From: Marthasterias glacialis
Lineage: Eukaryota > Echinodermata > Asteroidea > Forcipulatida > Asteriidae
Direction of reading: 5' to 3'
DNA length: 64,000 nucleotides
Assembly (NCBI GenBank): GCA_911728455.2
Contig: OU452240.1
Coordinates: forward strand, 3,782,001-3,846,000
Shown in pieces: positions 21,770 through 33,900 of this stretch (positions are counted from its first letter, which is position 1; every line of letters starts with the position of its first letter). The notes below the pieces were generated by a model. That model was not told where the DNA came from. It saw nothing but the letters and a program-made list of their open reading frames with translations, and ran no database searches. The position numbers and the translations under genes are program-made.

Positions 21770-24766
21770 ATTATCGACCTCTATTCAAGCAAAATAGCTA
21801 ACATCTTAAGCAGGGACAAAGCGAGGAATTTAAATACGCCCGGGACGAAACATGGATTACAAAGTGGTACATGGTAGAACGCAGGGAGGCACACAGCTAA
21901 AGACCAACCCAATTACACAAGAAAACGTGGTGAAAATACAATTTGAATTCCCACATTTAAATTTGGGTTGTAACAATCGAAATTAGGGACAATGTGTTAA
22001 CGTGCTAAAAAGTGTGATACGAAAATCGTTTTTTATCCGTTTTTTTTCTACAAACCTCAATTTTTTCGACTCAACATAGACATTCATAATATAGTAGGCA
22101 ATCCATACGAGGTCTCCACAAAGACAAATTATTCTTGTCCTTGAAAGTACCTGTTGATTTTACTGCCAACAAAGCGTGTTGCTCAAAATTCAGCCAATAT
22201 TAGGGAATTCCCCTTCAACCTAGCACGCAATCACATACATCGGTATTGTAAGTGCATAGCAAATGGAGCAAAAACATAATAGGCCTATCCAGAAAATGAA
22301 GAAAAAAAAACTAATATTTGGCAATTTTTGTCTCCTCGTGACCCGTCGTCAAGGAAAGGTGATCTTGTGCGACGTAATTTCTCTGTAAGCCACACCTATT
22401 TCATACAAACTGGCTAGACTCTATTTACCAGAAGCTCAAAGCCATTTTGGAGGACACAATACTATGACGCTATTTGGTTTGGGTAAATTTGTCTGTAAAC
22501 ACTCAAACCAGACAAAGCACTCTCTTTTTCCTCGGGTGGGACTCGAACCCACGACCCCGCCATTCTAGAGCAGATGTCTTACCAACAAGACTACCAGGTA
22601 GCTAGAGGCTGGTCGAATCCTATTAGCAGCGGGTACCGCGACCATTATGACAGATGTTAGTTTTTCTGTGATGATTTATGCACGAAAAGCTTTGAGTGCA
22701 ATCAATGATATTATGATTGAGGAAGCACTGACGACAGAACTAGGGGCCGCTTTAGGGCGCTAATGAGAACTGAAAACAGTAAGATTGAAAATACAACTAT
22801 TCACAGACTTGCACAAAACCATGGTGGTTAATTAATTAAAGCCCAAGCTCAACATTGGTAAGAAGAAAAACATAAATGTTCACATATTTACATATAGCTT
22901 ACATGGTACAAAGATAACGATGGTAGAAAACTTTCCTTGAACTACTTCTACCCAGAAGTTTTATTACAAATATCTTGATTTGTGCAAATAATGGAAAGAC
23001 TTACAGTCAGTTTACCAATGTTGAGCTGGGGCTTTACGGATGATCTTGATGGAAAACTTCCTTGGAAATAATTTTGCTTGATTTTTAAAAATGAGTAAAT
23101 CAATAAGTTTTGATCTGGCGAGTCCAAAACATTTTTTCTTTTTTGCCTTCAATTTTAGTACCACGGGCAGGTGATTTGGATTTCGCATTTGATGATGCAA
23201 GTATGGAATTTGGTACACAGTCAGAGTAAACCATGAAAAGGGATATTTATTGGGCCATCGCAGATTTGTCCTTCGAAAAAAAGGGGGTAGAGTAAGCAAT
23301 GGCAGCCATTATGCAAATTTTAAAAGCTACTTGTTATTCTACCTCGTGTTTACAACACAAGACATACCAGTCACAATTATTGCACATGAATGATATTACT
23401 GCTGGTACCCGTTTCTGCTAACAAAAACACCATGTTTTTATGCTTGCTTATCAGATCTTTGTGTTTAGAGACTCTATAAGAAAATTGGCCCCAGGGTACA
23501 TAATTATAGTGCTTTTAAGTTTAAAACAAATAGTAAGTATTAACAAATTAAACAAAATTTAAATGTGTATGTGGAATAGTTCAGAGCATATTATTTTAAT
23601 GCCTTAAAAATTTGTTATAGAATGGATACTTTTCTAAAGTTTGTAAAAAAAAAATTAAAAAAAATTAACATACACAAGAAACGTCTGGTTTGGACACATG
23701 TATTTTATTGATTGTTTATTAATCGTACAACTTGCAGCGTTAAAATAAATTAGCAACAAAAATGTTTTGTCTACTGCAAATGAAAATATGTAAAAGCTAT
23801 ACATACGTATACTTAAGGCCTATGAATGTTTAACTGGCAACTCAGTGTACAATGTGTTGGCCTTGGATGATCGCTATGCTCTTATCTATTGATTTGGTTG
23901 ATTTTAATGAAACATCCTGACCCCCCCCCCTCCTTCTAGCTACAAACCCCGCCCCTGATTGTAATAATCGTACACTGACCGAGACACAGTGTATCATTCT
24001 GAATATGATTCATGGACACCGGTTAAATGATGCGTGTCATCTCTTGTCCATATGCACATCACAAAATATTTCAATAAATTATTAATACAGCTGAAAATAA
24101 ACTTGTTACTATCACCTTTAGGCCTTAACATATTTTTTAAAAATTCGTTTCGGAAACAACCACAAAACAGGCCTTGCCCATGATGTGACATCACTGGTGG
24201 AACAAGAAACGTAAAGAAGCGTCTGAATTCAGTTGCCACCTCCAGCGGTTCTTTAAAATTGCTCGTTCCATCAGTGACGTCACATGTATTACATCGTGAG
24301 CAAAAAGGCTTGTTTTGGGAGCGTTTCCAGAGTAGTGCGGCAGATAGGGGGAATTTGGGGATACTTCGCCTTGTTTGTACGTATATTTTTTTAAAGGACA
24401 AATCTGCGATGGCCCTATTACAGTCTGACTTCTTTTTCATGACATACTCTGACACTGTACCATATATTCCAGGAGGGTAGTGTATCCAAGGCAAAATCCC
24501 ATTACCTGACTGTCGTACTAGAGAGCAATCTTTTAAGTTAACAACTATAAACAAACTTATAAAAAGGGGATAATAAACAGGTAGATATTTTTGAGCTGAT
24601 TCGTTATCAATCAAATACAAATTCATAAATATCCCACGACAGTTTATCCTTCAGCTCGGCCACAACCCTGTCGGTTTTAAACGGTAGTTTAAGACCTCGA
24701 TCGTAACTCTTTTTATTCTCTTATTTTGACATGACATATAGACAAAATACAACTGTCACACATCCT
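21770..24766. other. Repeat-rich spacer, no confident gene
   Basis: Contains a tRNA-like SINE piece (22535-22612) and two related pieces in opposite orientation (23190-23285 minus, 24396-24480 plus) sharing GGACAAATCTGCGATGGCCC. Longer open frames here overlap these repeats and have no domain or splice support. Confidence 0.55.
22535..22612 (-). mobile_element. tRNA-like SINE head
   Basis: On the minus strand: TGGTAGTCTTGTTGGTAAGAC followed by GGTCGTGGGTTCGAGTCCC, i.e. tRNA A-box and B-box words at tRNA spacing. The acceptor stem is not clearly paired, so a SINE head is more likely than a working tRNA gene. Confidence 0.55.
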
Positions 24767-25179
24767 TTAAAGGAGCACACTGCCTTCAAATTTATGAAAA
24801 TGAGGCTTTTTGGAATTGCTCCTTGATTCTTTTTAAGAGTTCTTCATGCAATAAAACATATAGAGTGTGTTGTAATTAGTGAGTGGTGATTATAAAAAAA
24901 AACATACGTTTGCCTCTGGAAATACAACCATCGGAACCACATACACTCTGCATACAAACATACGGTCTGCCATTTTGTGTGGAGTCAAACATTTGGTTCT
25001 GCAAAATGGCGGTCCGTGTTGTCATGAAATTAAACACAAAAAAAACATACAATTTCACGGGATTATTATGTGAATCATTATATTCCTTCTTTTTGTTTTT
25101 TACAATCACCATATTCATTTCATAACAAACGCTTTTTATAGCCCAAAGCACCCAACACGAAGGCAACGTGTCCCTTTAA
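24767..25179 (+). mobile_element. 413-bp TTAA-flanked MITE
   Basis: Ends TTAAAGGAGCACACTGCCTTC and GAAGGCAACGTGTCCCTTTAA, with further complementary words inside (GTGGTTCCGATGG-type and AAACATACG). Single copy here, non-coding. Open frames across it are shadows. Confidence 0.8.
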
Positions 25180-25331
25180 ATTTCAAGGCAGTTGTACCGT
25201 ACACGCCACACTGGTGTTATGTGTCTACCGTAAATATGTCATGTGCAAACAATACAAAGCGCCCAATCCGCTCCCTATAATCTTTGACCTTGGGTATTTA
25301 CATTACAATACTTCAGTTATTCCATCACGGT

Positions 25332-25600
25332 GACAATTTGTGACTCAGCCTGTGTAAATGAAACACCTTGAGGTAAAAATTTAAGTCCAAATTTCATCAT
25401 GTAGGGCATCTTCCAAGGATTAAAAAGACACCACACTGACCTCTACAGAGTTGACTGTTCTGGATTGGAACCGTAAACTCTGTAGAGGTCAGCGTGGTGT
25501 CGTTTTAATCCTTGGAAGATGCCCTACATTATGCATATGAAATTGAAATTTACATTTTTACCTCAAAGTGTCTCATTCACACAGGCTGAGTCACATTTTG
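25332..25600 (+). mobile_element. Foldback element, arms ~120 bp
   Basis: The arm from GACTCAGCCTGTGTAAATGA through CTCTACAGAG (to 25450) is repeated in reverse complement from CTCTGTAGAGGTCAG to CACACAGGCTGAGTC (25477-25598), with a spacer of about 26 bp. The transcript could fold into one long hairpin. Confidence 0.9.
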
Positions 25601-25845
25601 TGGTTTCAAGTGAACTATCACCTTGTTTACTACAGCATATTACCTGTTAGTCACATGGTTGGAAATATTATGTTCTTGTTTACTGGAATGAGCTTTTTCT
25701 GCGAGTTCATTGTTTTTTTTCCCCCCTTTTTCTTTCTTTTTTTTTTTTTTTTTTTTTAAATGCGGTTCTTTGAATTTCCTCTGGTTTACAACTAATCACT
25801 AATCTGGTACATTTTGAACCCCAAAATATTAATAGCTGTTGCAAA

Positions 25846-25990
25846 CTTCCTTACCAATCAAATTGACCTGTGTGGTTGTATATATTTTTTTAATGGCTTG
25901 ACGTTTTGACCCTGAACTTCCTGGAAGAGAGTCTTTTTCCAGAGGCTGTTAGAGAAAGGCTCTGTTATGGTAAAAACGTCAGGCCATTAC
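25846..25990 (+). repeat. Dispersed repeat with palindromic end
   Basis: GCAAACTTCCTTACCAATCA, then GGCTTGACGTTTTGACCCTG and its near-complement AAACGTCAGGCCATTA. Related copies at 34640-34760, 37205-37400 and 37911-37980. Confidence 0.65.
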
Positions 25991-26269
25991 ATTTTTTCCC
26001 ATGGATTAGAATTAGATCAGATTAAAGTATTGTCTATACATACGCCACATGGATTGGGCAAGTTTTTTGTTTTTTTTTGCAAAGTTGAGTACGAGACGGC
26101 AAACATCCGGACATGCCGGACACAATCTTTGATGTCTGTTAAATTGATACCAGGATTATTTTGCAGATTTCGAGGTTGCTATATGCAAAAGCTTGCTTCA
26201 AACCATGATATCGAGTCTTAGAAAAACAAAATCACAAGAAAATGTCCGACAACTAACTTTGAGACATCC

Positions 26270-26480
26270 GACTCACTGTCTGACAAACCATTATGCCCAA
26301 TCCACTGTGCTCAACCAACCGTTATGACTGACCCATTGTGACCAACAAACCGTTATGTCTGACCCATTGCGATCAACAAACCTTAATTTTCCGACCCATT
26401 GTGTCCAACAAAATTTGTCGAACCCAGTGTGTCCAAACAAACTTTGTTTGACCTTTTGTCTCCAACAAAGTTTCTCTGGC
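26270..26480 (+). repeat. Minisatellite, ~36-bp unit
   Basis: Repeated GACCCATTGTGACCAACAAACC-like units with substitutions, about six copies. Length variation between individuals is likely. Confidence 0.75.
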
Positions 26481-27164
26481 ATTGGTCCGTGTTGGTCATC
26501 GTGGTCCGTAAACAGACATGGGTCACTGTGGGGATTAGCCCATTTAATACATACAGTTAACAGATACATTCTACATCTCTTCAACCTCGGAGAATTTCCA
26601 AGATCGATTACAAATCTCAAATTATACAATAAAAAAAGGCAGCACTACAACATTGCATAGCATTCCTCTACACAAGCTTTTTTTTTTTAAAAGAGAGACG
26701 TTAACCTTTACAAACAGCTGTACAGACAGTTCAATATATTCCTGTTTACTTTTAAAAAAATTCACTAAAATATCAAAATCTATTATTACAAAACAATGGC
26801 TAGAAAATACCTACGTCAATTTACAAATTCTCAGCCAAAATTCTCAGAAAAGAGACTGTGAACAAAATTCAACGACATCTGGGGGAAATGGAGATGCCGT
26901 TTGTTTCTTCTTGTATCAATATATTCTTGATAAAAAAAATGACACAACTTACATAAATGTTAAATATTGTTACAAGCCTTACTACCCTTATGGCAGGAGA
27001 ATCAAATATTAAAATCAGGGTTTTTTTTTGGGTTTTTTTTTTGGTTTTTTTGTAAGTACTTGTTTTCCTCCACTCTTCTTCATCTTCATATCAAGATAAA
27101 AAAAATATTATTTTAAGTCAATGAATCAGTGAGTCCTTTAAAAATCCTTTTTAGTACTATTTTG

Positions 27165-27320
27165 TCTTTTACCCATACACCGATGTGTGTTTCGTAAGCA
27201 TTGTATGCTACTCAGTACTTTCCCCGAGTCCTGTGAAAAAGAAAAATTCACAGGCACATTACTTGGCTGGGATTCGAACCCACGTCCTTTGCCATTCGAG
27301 AGTAGATGTCTCAGGGCCTT
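27165..27320 (-). mobile_element. SINE of a second family, copy 1
   Basis: Minus strand has GGTTCGAATCCCAGCC (B box) followed by a body with CACAGGACTCGGGGAAAG and ACACATCGGTGTATGG. The body matches 57465-57595. Confidence 0.75.
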
Positions 27321-27531
27321 GTCACACAGGGCAATTTTTACTGGCAACTTGGAGGCAACCAACTGCACCGCTTGCAAAAGGAACAATTTTGTAGCGCAGG
27401 ATTTATTTTTCTAACGATGTCTTACAGTCCTCAAGAAATTATGGGAAAATTGAAATGTGAATGCCTTTTCTTCTTGCAAGATTGTCTGGAACTGGTTGCC
27501 TGTAAATTGACTCGTGTGACATGGTCCTCAA

Positions 27532-28052
27532 AGGTTGGTTGAATTACTAAGTATTGATGTTTTTAATTTACACCTAATAATTATCATACAATAATTCAGT
27601 TGGAATTTTTTTTGTGCCTTCCAGTTTATTTTTACACGATTTATTTTCTTTAAAAGTAATGGTCTTCAGGAACGCCCACAGAAATAGGTCACTTAGTGAC
27701 ATGGCTGGATTCCTTCTGTGACATCATCATTACAAAATTTATTCATGAGCTATTCCAGAGGACAATCGTTTCTGGACGGGGTCTGCCAAAGGAATGACAA
27801 ATAATGTGTTCCTTCTTTTCGAAAATTCACTCATGAATATATACTTTGTAATGCATGTGATGTCACAGAAGGAACCCAGCCATGTCAGCAAGTGACCTAT
27901 TTTTGTGGGTGTTCCTGGAGACTACTATTTTTAAAGAAAATAAATCATGTAAAATTATACAGGAAGGCACAGAATGATTTTTCTCAACAGAATTATTGTA
28001 TATTAACTGTAAGGTGTAAAATAAAATCATCAATACTAAGTAATTCACCAAA
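27532..28052 (+). mobile_element. 520-bp foldback element, arms ~200 bp
   Basis: Left arm begins GAATTACTAAGTATTGATG; right arm ends CATCAATACTAAGTAATTC. Inside, TACACGATTTATTTTCTTTA pairs with TAAAGAAAATAAATCATGTA, and GGTCACTTAGTGACATGGCTG with the mirrored words near 27885. The central ~100 bp is unpaired. Non-coding. Confidence 0.92.
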
Positions 28053-28264
28053 CATTTAAGTTACCACTAGATAACTGAGCATGCCCAGTAGCTAGAAGCA
28101 GTTTGAATCCAAAACCTGGTATGTTCTTTTGAAGTATTGAATATCCTGTTGGTATGTGATGACGTTTTGGAGCCGGAAGTGCAGTGTAACGAATGTACAT
28201 GTCCATGTGTGTATACCATTCGTTTACTTTGGCCCAAAACGTCAACACCAACAGCATACATTGC

Positions 28265-28659
28265 TTAAAGGGTCTGTATACGTTTGGTAATGACTCTGAA
28301 AATTTATGGCAACAATAACTCACTTGGTAAGAAGTACAGCAGCTTTGGATAGTATAATGCATTTTGAGAAACGTTTCACTTCGAAGTACTGTAGTTATGG
28401 AAAAATACATCACTTTTTATCCCCCCAAAATTTGAATCTGAGAAGCGTTATGGCCGTAACGCTTCTCAGAATGTGTATTCCAATGACGGATACTTCTTCT
28501 GCGTGAACACAACCGCTCCAGGTTTTTGGTGATGTCTCAAAATCGCTGCCACCTTTTGAACTGAAATTTACACAGGTTAGTTTTATGGCATATATCTACA
28601 ATTATATAGCATTAAGGCAAATGTACGGTTCCAAAAACCAAAGGTATACTTTCCCTTTA
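28265..28659 (-). mobile_element. 395-bp TTAA-flanked MITE, copy 2 (inverted)
   Basis: Reverse-complement homologue of 3737-4121, with TTAA at each end and the central palindrome kept at 28438-28469. Confidence 0.87.
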
Positions 28660-30241
28660 ACACACATCGGTGGAAGTGTAAAACACAAATAATATATTTT
28701 ATCCCCGATGCAAACTTAACATCTTTTAAGATGCTTTAGAGTAGGCCCTACTTTCATGGAAAATTGTGACTTGGATTCCACATTGGAAATGTAATCCAAC
28801 AAATATACGCAAGGCTTTTTCCAAGAAATACTGCATGAAAAAATTACACTTTACAATGAATACTTTGAGCTGTGATTAATCAGTTTAAAATAAATAGTAC
28901 CATAATCAATCATTTTTGTCAAAACTTGATAACCAATCGGTTATTTTTGGTATCAGTAATAACTGATTTTCAATAATAAATACCATGTATCAATTAAATG
29001 ATCAAAAATTCAGGAAAAAAATTATTTCTAACTTCAGTTGATGACTTATCGATTAATTATCAATATGCATTGATTGATACCCCAAAAGTATCGATTCTTA
29101 ATCAATAGCCTTGGTCCAAAAACATTTTTCCATTTGATCAATAACTGAAAATCAGTCAGGCTGACTTCTGAAAAGTAGTAAAGCAGGTCATCAGAGTAGT
29201 GACCGCTGAAACTTTTTCTCAAACTTCGTTAAATTACCCATTTCATTTTCGTCCACCCTTCCGTAATATACACACACATATCTATGCCTATTTATTTTAT
29301 TTATTCGAGGCAGTGGTTAAAAAAATGATATTTATCTTTTCATGCCTGATCAGTATTCAAGGCAATCCTTTCATTTATAATTACAAAATATATATAAAAA
29401 CTCTGGACTGTAAAATGAACCTTATAATATATACAAAAAACAAAAGCCAAACACTACCATGATGCAGTTACTGGGGGGTGACGTGTTACAACGAGAGTTA
29501 AAACAAACTTGGCCGGAGAACATGGTTGTCTCTGGAACGTCAAAATGGGCGTGGAGATGAAGTGAGTAAAAGGCACGCTTCAAAAACCGCACTGTCCTGC
29601 AGTGTTGAACTCAAAATGACCGGATGTGATCTGACATGGCAGTATAGCGTGGACCACTTTTTTTTCAACTTGGCCGGCTGAGTCGCTCATCGCAACAGAC
29701 TCTGCCGTGTCGTGCTGCAATTCGAATGTCTTGGTTTTCAATTGTCAATCCATTGAAAGCGTCCATTTGAGATCAATTCGGACCTGGCTCACACAACTTA
29801 AGAATATGCGCAACAACCATCTTTTACAGGCGGTCAAGAACCAGGGTTATGTTTCTGTCTCATTGGTCTGCCATTTCGCCTTGTATGTTTTTTTGCCAAT
29901 TGGGAACTGTCATATAATTTGACGGTTGAACTGGCTGCAGCATAGTAAAACTGTTGACCCCTTGTACCCAAATCACAAGCGGCTACTGTCCGCTGAGCTC
30001 ACCATGGTGGGAGTCGACTCGCAAGCGTGTTTTACGCCACGTCACCTGAAATGCGCACTTCATTGTATAAAAACCACAAGGGAAACATTGACTCCCCAAA
30101 TGGCGCAACCAAGGTTATTGTTATGATGACAATAGGTGAATTGGGTCCAAAGTCAAACCTTCACTTCGTTTTGATCATCATTTAAATGAACCATAATAAA
30201 GCTAATTTAGTTTACTAGTGGATAAATGCTGTGTCAACTTA
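28660..30241. other. Spacer; possible LRP4 3' UTR
   Basis: No coding evidence. The part from about 29500 to 30200 is less AT-rich and non-repetitive and could be LRP4 3' UTR (minus strand). AATAAA-type words on the minus strand occur near 29285-29305. The true end of the transcript cannot be placed. Confidence 0.35.
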
Positions 30242-30485
30242 GGCCCATTTCAAAATGTCACGCTCCTGCCGTGTGGAATTCATAGCAGGAGCGGGACATT
30301 TGAAACCACTTTTGGGATTCGACACGGCAGAGGCTCGACCATGGCTCGACAGGCCCTGTCGTGCTAGTGGCAAAGTTCGGCAGAAGCACGACGTTTTGAA
30401 ACCACTGCTGCGCCATTGCTGCGCTACTGCCGAACTCAAAGATTTGAATTCGACACGGCAAGAGTGCGACGTTTGAAACGGGCCC
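30242..30485 (+). mobile_element. 244-bp MITE, GGCCCRTTTCAAA ends
   Basis: Left GGCCCATTTCAAAATGTCAC, right GTGCGACGTTTGAAACGGGC. Several nested complementary words (GAATTCGACACGGCA, TTTTGAAACCACT). Sits beyond the LRP4 stop, so it may lie in the 3' UTR. Confidence 0.8.
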
Positions 30486-30720
30486 AAACAGCACCCAAAC
30501 CGTCGAGTTCTGATGGCAAACCAGGTCCAATGTTAACGATGATGGTCTTGGCTGAATGGCTGTACAGTCCTCATCCGAAAGAAACCAAGCAAAAACTGCT
30601 GTTGGATCCGGAAAAGGCTTTGGGCGGTAAGCCATCTTAAGCCTCCAATATCAACTTGTCCACCTCCTGAGTGAGATACGCATTTCTGTCATGTCAGAAT
30701 TCTGAAGTTTGCACCACGAG

Positions 30721-30936
30721 CTAGCACATTGTTCCAAGAGTTGACGAGGAGTAGGAATACCCACAAGCCCCTGCCGCATCCTCGTCTTGGCAACTGGTCG
30801 GGACATTGAGGGGCTTACATTCCAGCTTGTCATTGTCTCTTTTCAAGGGCAGTTCGCCGGGCTGCGGAGGGAGCATCTTGGCCGCCTCCTCGTTGTTCAG
30901 TTTGACAACAAGGTTGGCCTGGGAGATTCTACTCTG
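30721..30936 (-). CDS. LRP4: LRP4 exon: cytoplasmic tail, C-terminus and stop
   Basis: Acceptor TTTTACACAACAG, then [17 protein letters not shown] through SSSTLGTMC and TAG. The tandem acceptor CAGCAG allows loss or gain of one Gln. I cannot match this tail to the vertebrate C-terminus, so a further alternative exon is possible. Confidence 0.75.
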   Translation of the reverse strand, partial: QSRISQANLVVKLNNEEAAKMLPPQPGELPLKRDNDKLECKPLNVPTSCQDEDAAGACGYSYSSSTLGTMC

Positions 30937-33900
30937 CTGTTGTGTAAAAGCAATCAACAGAAACAAAATGGTTTAAAGGTGCTGCATCGGGCATGATATT
31001 TGGGCTGACCTTGTACATATGTATAATAAATAAGACTTGAAGGTTTGCATGGTGGGAATACAATAAGTAAGGATTTGCGGTGACATCATATGGTTTAAAA
31101 CTCTTTTGAGTTTATGTTGTTCCGAAGGAACCGCTTCACTCAACCCGGTTCCTTCGGAACCACATATACTCAAAAGGGATTTAAACCACATGGTGTCACC
31201 GCAAATCCTTACTTATATGTATAATACTTTTTCTGGCTATTTCAGGACCATCATTGATAGGCAAATCAACTTTAGTGCAAGGCTTAGCATGCCTGCCTTT
31301 TGCCAGTGTTTCCCTTGAGCATTATTAGGTTTTTGAATATTTTTATGATCCATTACTATTAGATTAGATTAGATAAGATTCATATTTATTGTCCACATTT
31401 TAAAAACATAGAAACTCAATTTTCACTGCGGGTAATGGTAAAATGACATCCATTAATAATTAACAAGATGTACACACAGAAGCAGAAATTATAAAAAGAT
31501 TACACCAAAAAAAGTTCACTGCATAAAAATACAGAAGAAAAGGAAGAAAAAAAAACCAAGCAGAGTAAAAAAAGAACTGGTGCAGTGAATGCAGAGACAA
31601 CCTGGGAAGCTCGTAATGGAGGGAGGGGCAAGAAACAGATTACAAGATAACTTGCAAGTTAACTGATTTTCAGTTTGCTTGCTCACTAGAGGAATGAGTG
31701 GAATTTTTATTGGCGCAAACGCCATAAGCACCCTGGTGGACACTGGCGCCATTGAGGATGCCATATTATAGTTATTAACCCTCCTTGTGTTCCACAAACT
31801 TCCACAAAATTGCCTACCCTTTACATCCGTGGTACATTTGCATGAAGGCTTTCCACAAACTTTTGCATGTTCTTCTGGAGAGTAGTGCACAAGTACCACA
31901 AAGTTCCACGGTGAAATAAACAAAGTCCCACACCGAACAGTTACTGCAGGATTATGTGGAACTGACCTGCTACATGTATGCTCACACAGTGTCTTGCTTT
32001 CCAGACATGCCAGATGCCATGGGACTACAATGTGGTTTCTATGTTCTTCAAAATTCCATAGATTTACTTTGTGGAAGCCGAAGCGGATCAAAATTCCACA
32101 ATTTGCCGTGGTATTGGGTGGAATTGCATTGTGTTTTACAGCAGTACACATGTTCTTCAAAGCTCCACAACTGTGGAATTCTGTTGAATGAATGAGTTTT
32201 TGAACAAAGTGCACTGATTGCAGGGGGGTTAATGTGAACATAGGTTACTTACTGGCTTTGAGTAGTACTTCCACGAGCACGGTTGCGCCTTTGGTATGAT
32301 CGTGATCTCGTTTGTGATGTGATTAAACCTGGGATTGGAGAAGGTCACGATGGGGTCAGCACGACACACCTGCCGCTTCCTAGTTCAAGAAAGAACAAAA
32401 ACTTCCATTACAACAACATGCAGTAGTATGCCGTCACTGGGCAACCTCCGTGGTCTAGTAGTAACAGTGTGGGTTTGAATCTCAGGTGAGGTACCAGTGG
32501 AATTAATTTTAAAAAGTACATGGACAACATTTATAATTGTCAAAGACCAGAATCCACTCAGCAGTGGAATGTCCGGGAGACCTTTATTCTGCTGTTTCGA
32601 TTTTACACAATGGCGTCTTTACACGGCTTCCGTTTCCAGGAAGGGGGAAACAGTTGCGTGAATTCATGTCACCCGGCGGCTACTGGTTAAAAAGACTTCT
32701 GCTTGTACTTACTGATATCTTCGCCACACCACAAATACGATGAGAAGAAGAACAAGGAACAGAAGTAGTAGAATACCGATGACGACGAAGATGTACGACC
32801 CTGTGTCTGGTGCCAACTCACCGTTGTACAAACTCTGACACAAGCCAAGTCGTTGATCCTTCGGTGAACACCCACTGCAGATGGCAACGGAAAAAAAATT
32901 AAAAATTAAGTCTTCAGGCTCAAATTTAAGGGTTGGATGTTTATAAACTTCCTTGGAGACTTGCATGTGGATTGGCTTTTTAGTCTCTGCATGAATGCGT
33001 GGGCTTTCCCCCCAGTTAGGGTTTTCCTCCCACATCTCAAACCTCAAGATTTTCTCTTCACAGGTTTCTTCAGATCTACAGGTTAAAGTGCAAGGATCTT
33101 TGGAGGTTTTCATTACCAGAAGGTTATAATGGCGTGTCGTGGCCGAGCAGTAAAGCACACTAGACTCAAGCTCCGGTGTTTCTGATCGGCAGAGTGTGGA
33201 TTGGAGTTCCGGTCTTGACACTTGTGTCCTTAAGCAAGACACTTAACTATTATTGCTTCGTCCTTCGTACGGGACGTAAAGCCAGAGGTCCTGTGTGTTG
33301 TGTAATGCAAGTAACATACCCTAGTTACGCTTATCGCTAAGATAAGGGGTTTGCCCTGGCAATTCTGGCAGTGGCTGCTTTGTAAGGTGCTACATAAATG
33401 GGTCTAATAATTTTTTTAAAACTTCAAAAACCTGTCTCACAAAAAGAACAATAAGCACCTTGAGTACCTAATAATTGGTAGATGTATGCGCTGTATAAGA
33501 CTCCGGTATTATCATAATGAAGAAACCTAAAACACACAGCATTCTCCGCGCTTGATTTTTATGGGTAGGGGTGTAACTTTCAACAAGGCATGCCGTTTTC
33601 GTTTGTCATGTTTCTTTTTTTACCTTGGTACGTGATTGCTGAAGGGTGTGGACATCTCTGGGTTGACTGGAATTGCGTTTGGATGGTTGGAGGGTTTGTC
33701 GGTAGCTTCTTTTGTTGACAGGGGAACATCGTTGGGAGAGACCGTCCCGTTGACATCGACGACAGGAATACGAGGAGTCGGTGACGGGGGAATTAAAGGT
33801 CCGCCTGGTCCTGATTACAAAACATTTTTTCAAAAATAGCTTTGAACATTACTTTGCTAAGCGAAAAATTCAGCGGGGTACCAGTTGTGCAAACACTTTA

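Noticed and set aside
23994-24626. 210-codon open frame, minus strand
   Set aside because: Overlaps a repeat that also occurs at 23190-23285; residue composition is unlike a folded protein and nothing familiar is seen.
31516-32241. 241-codon open frame, minus strand
   Set aside because: It spans a TTAA-flanked repeat candidate with no domain, no splice support and an A/T-rich C-terminal coding run. Chance frame.
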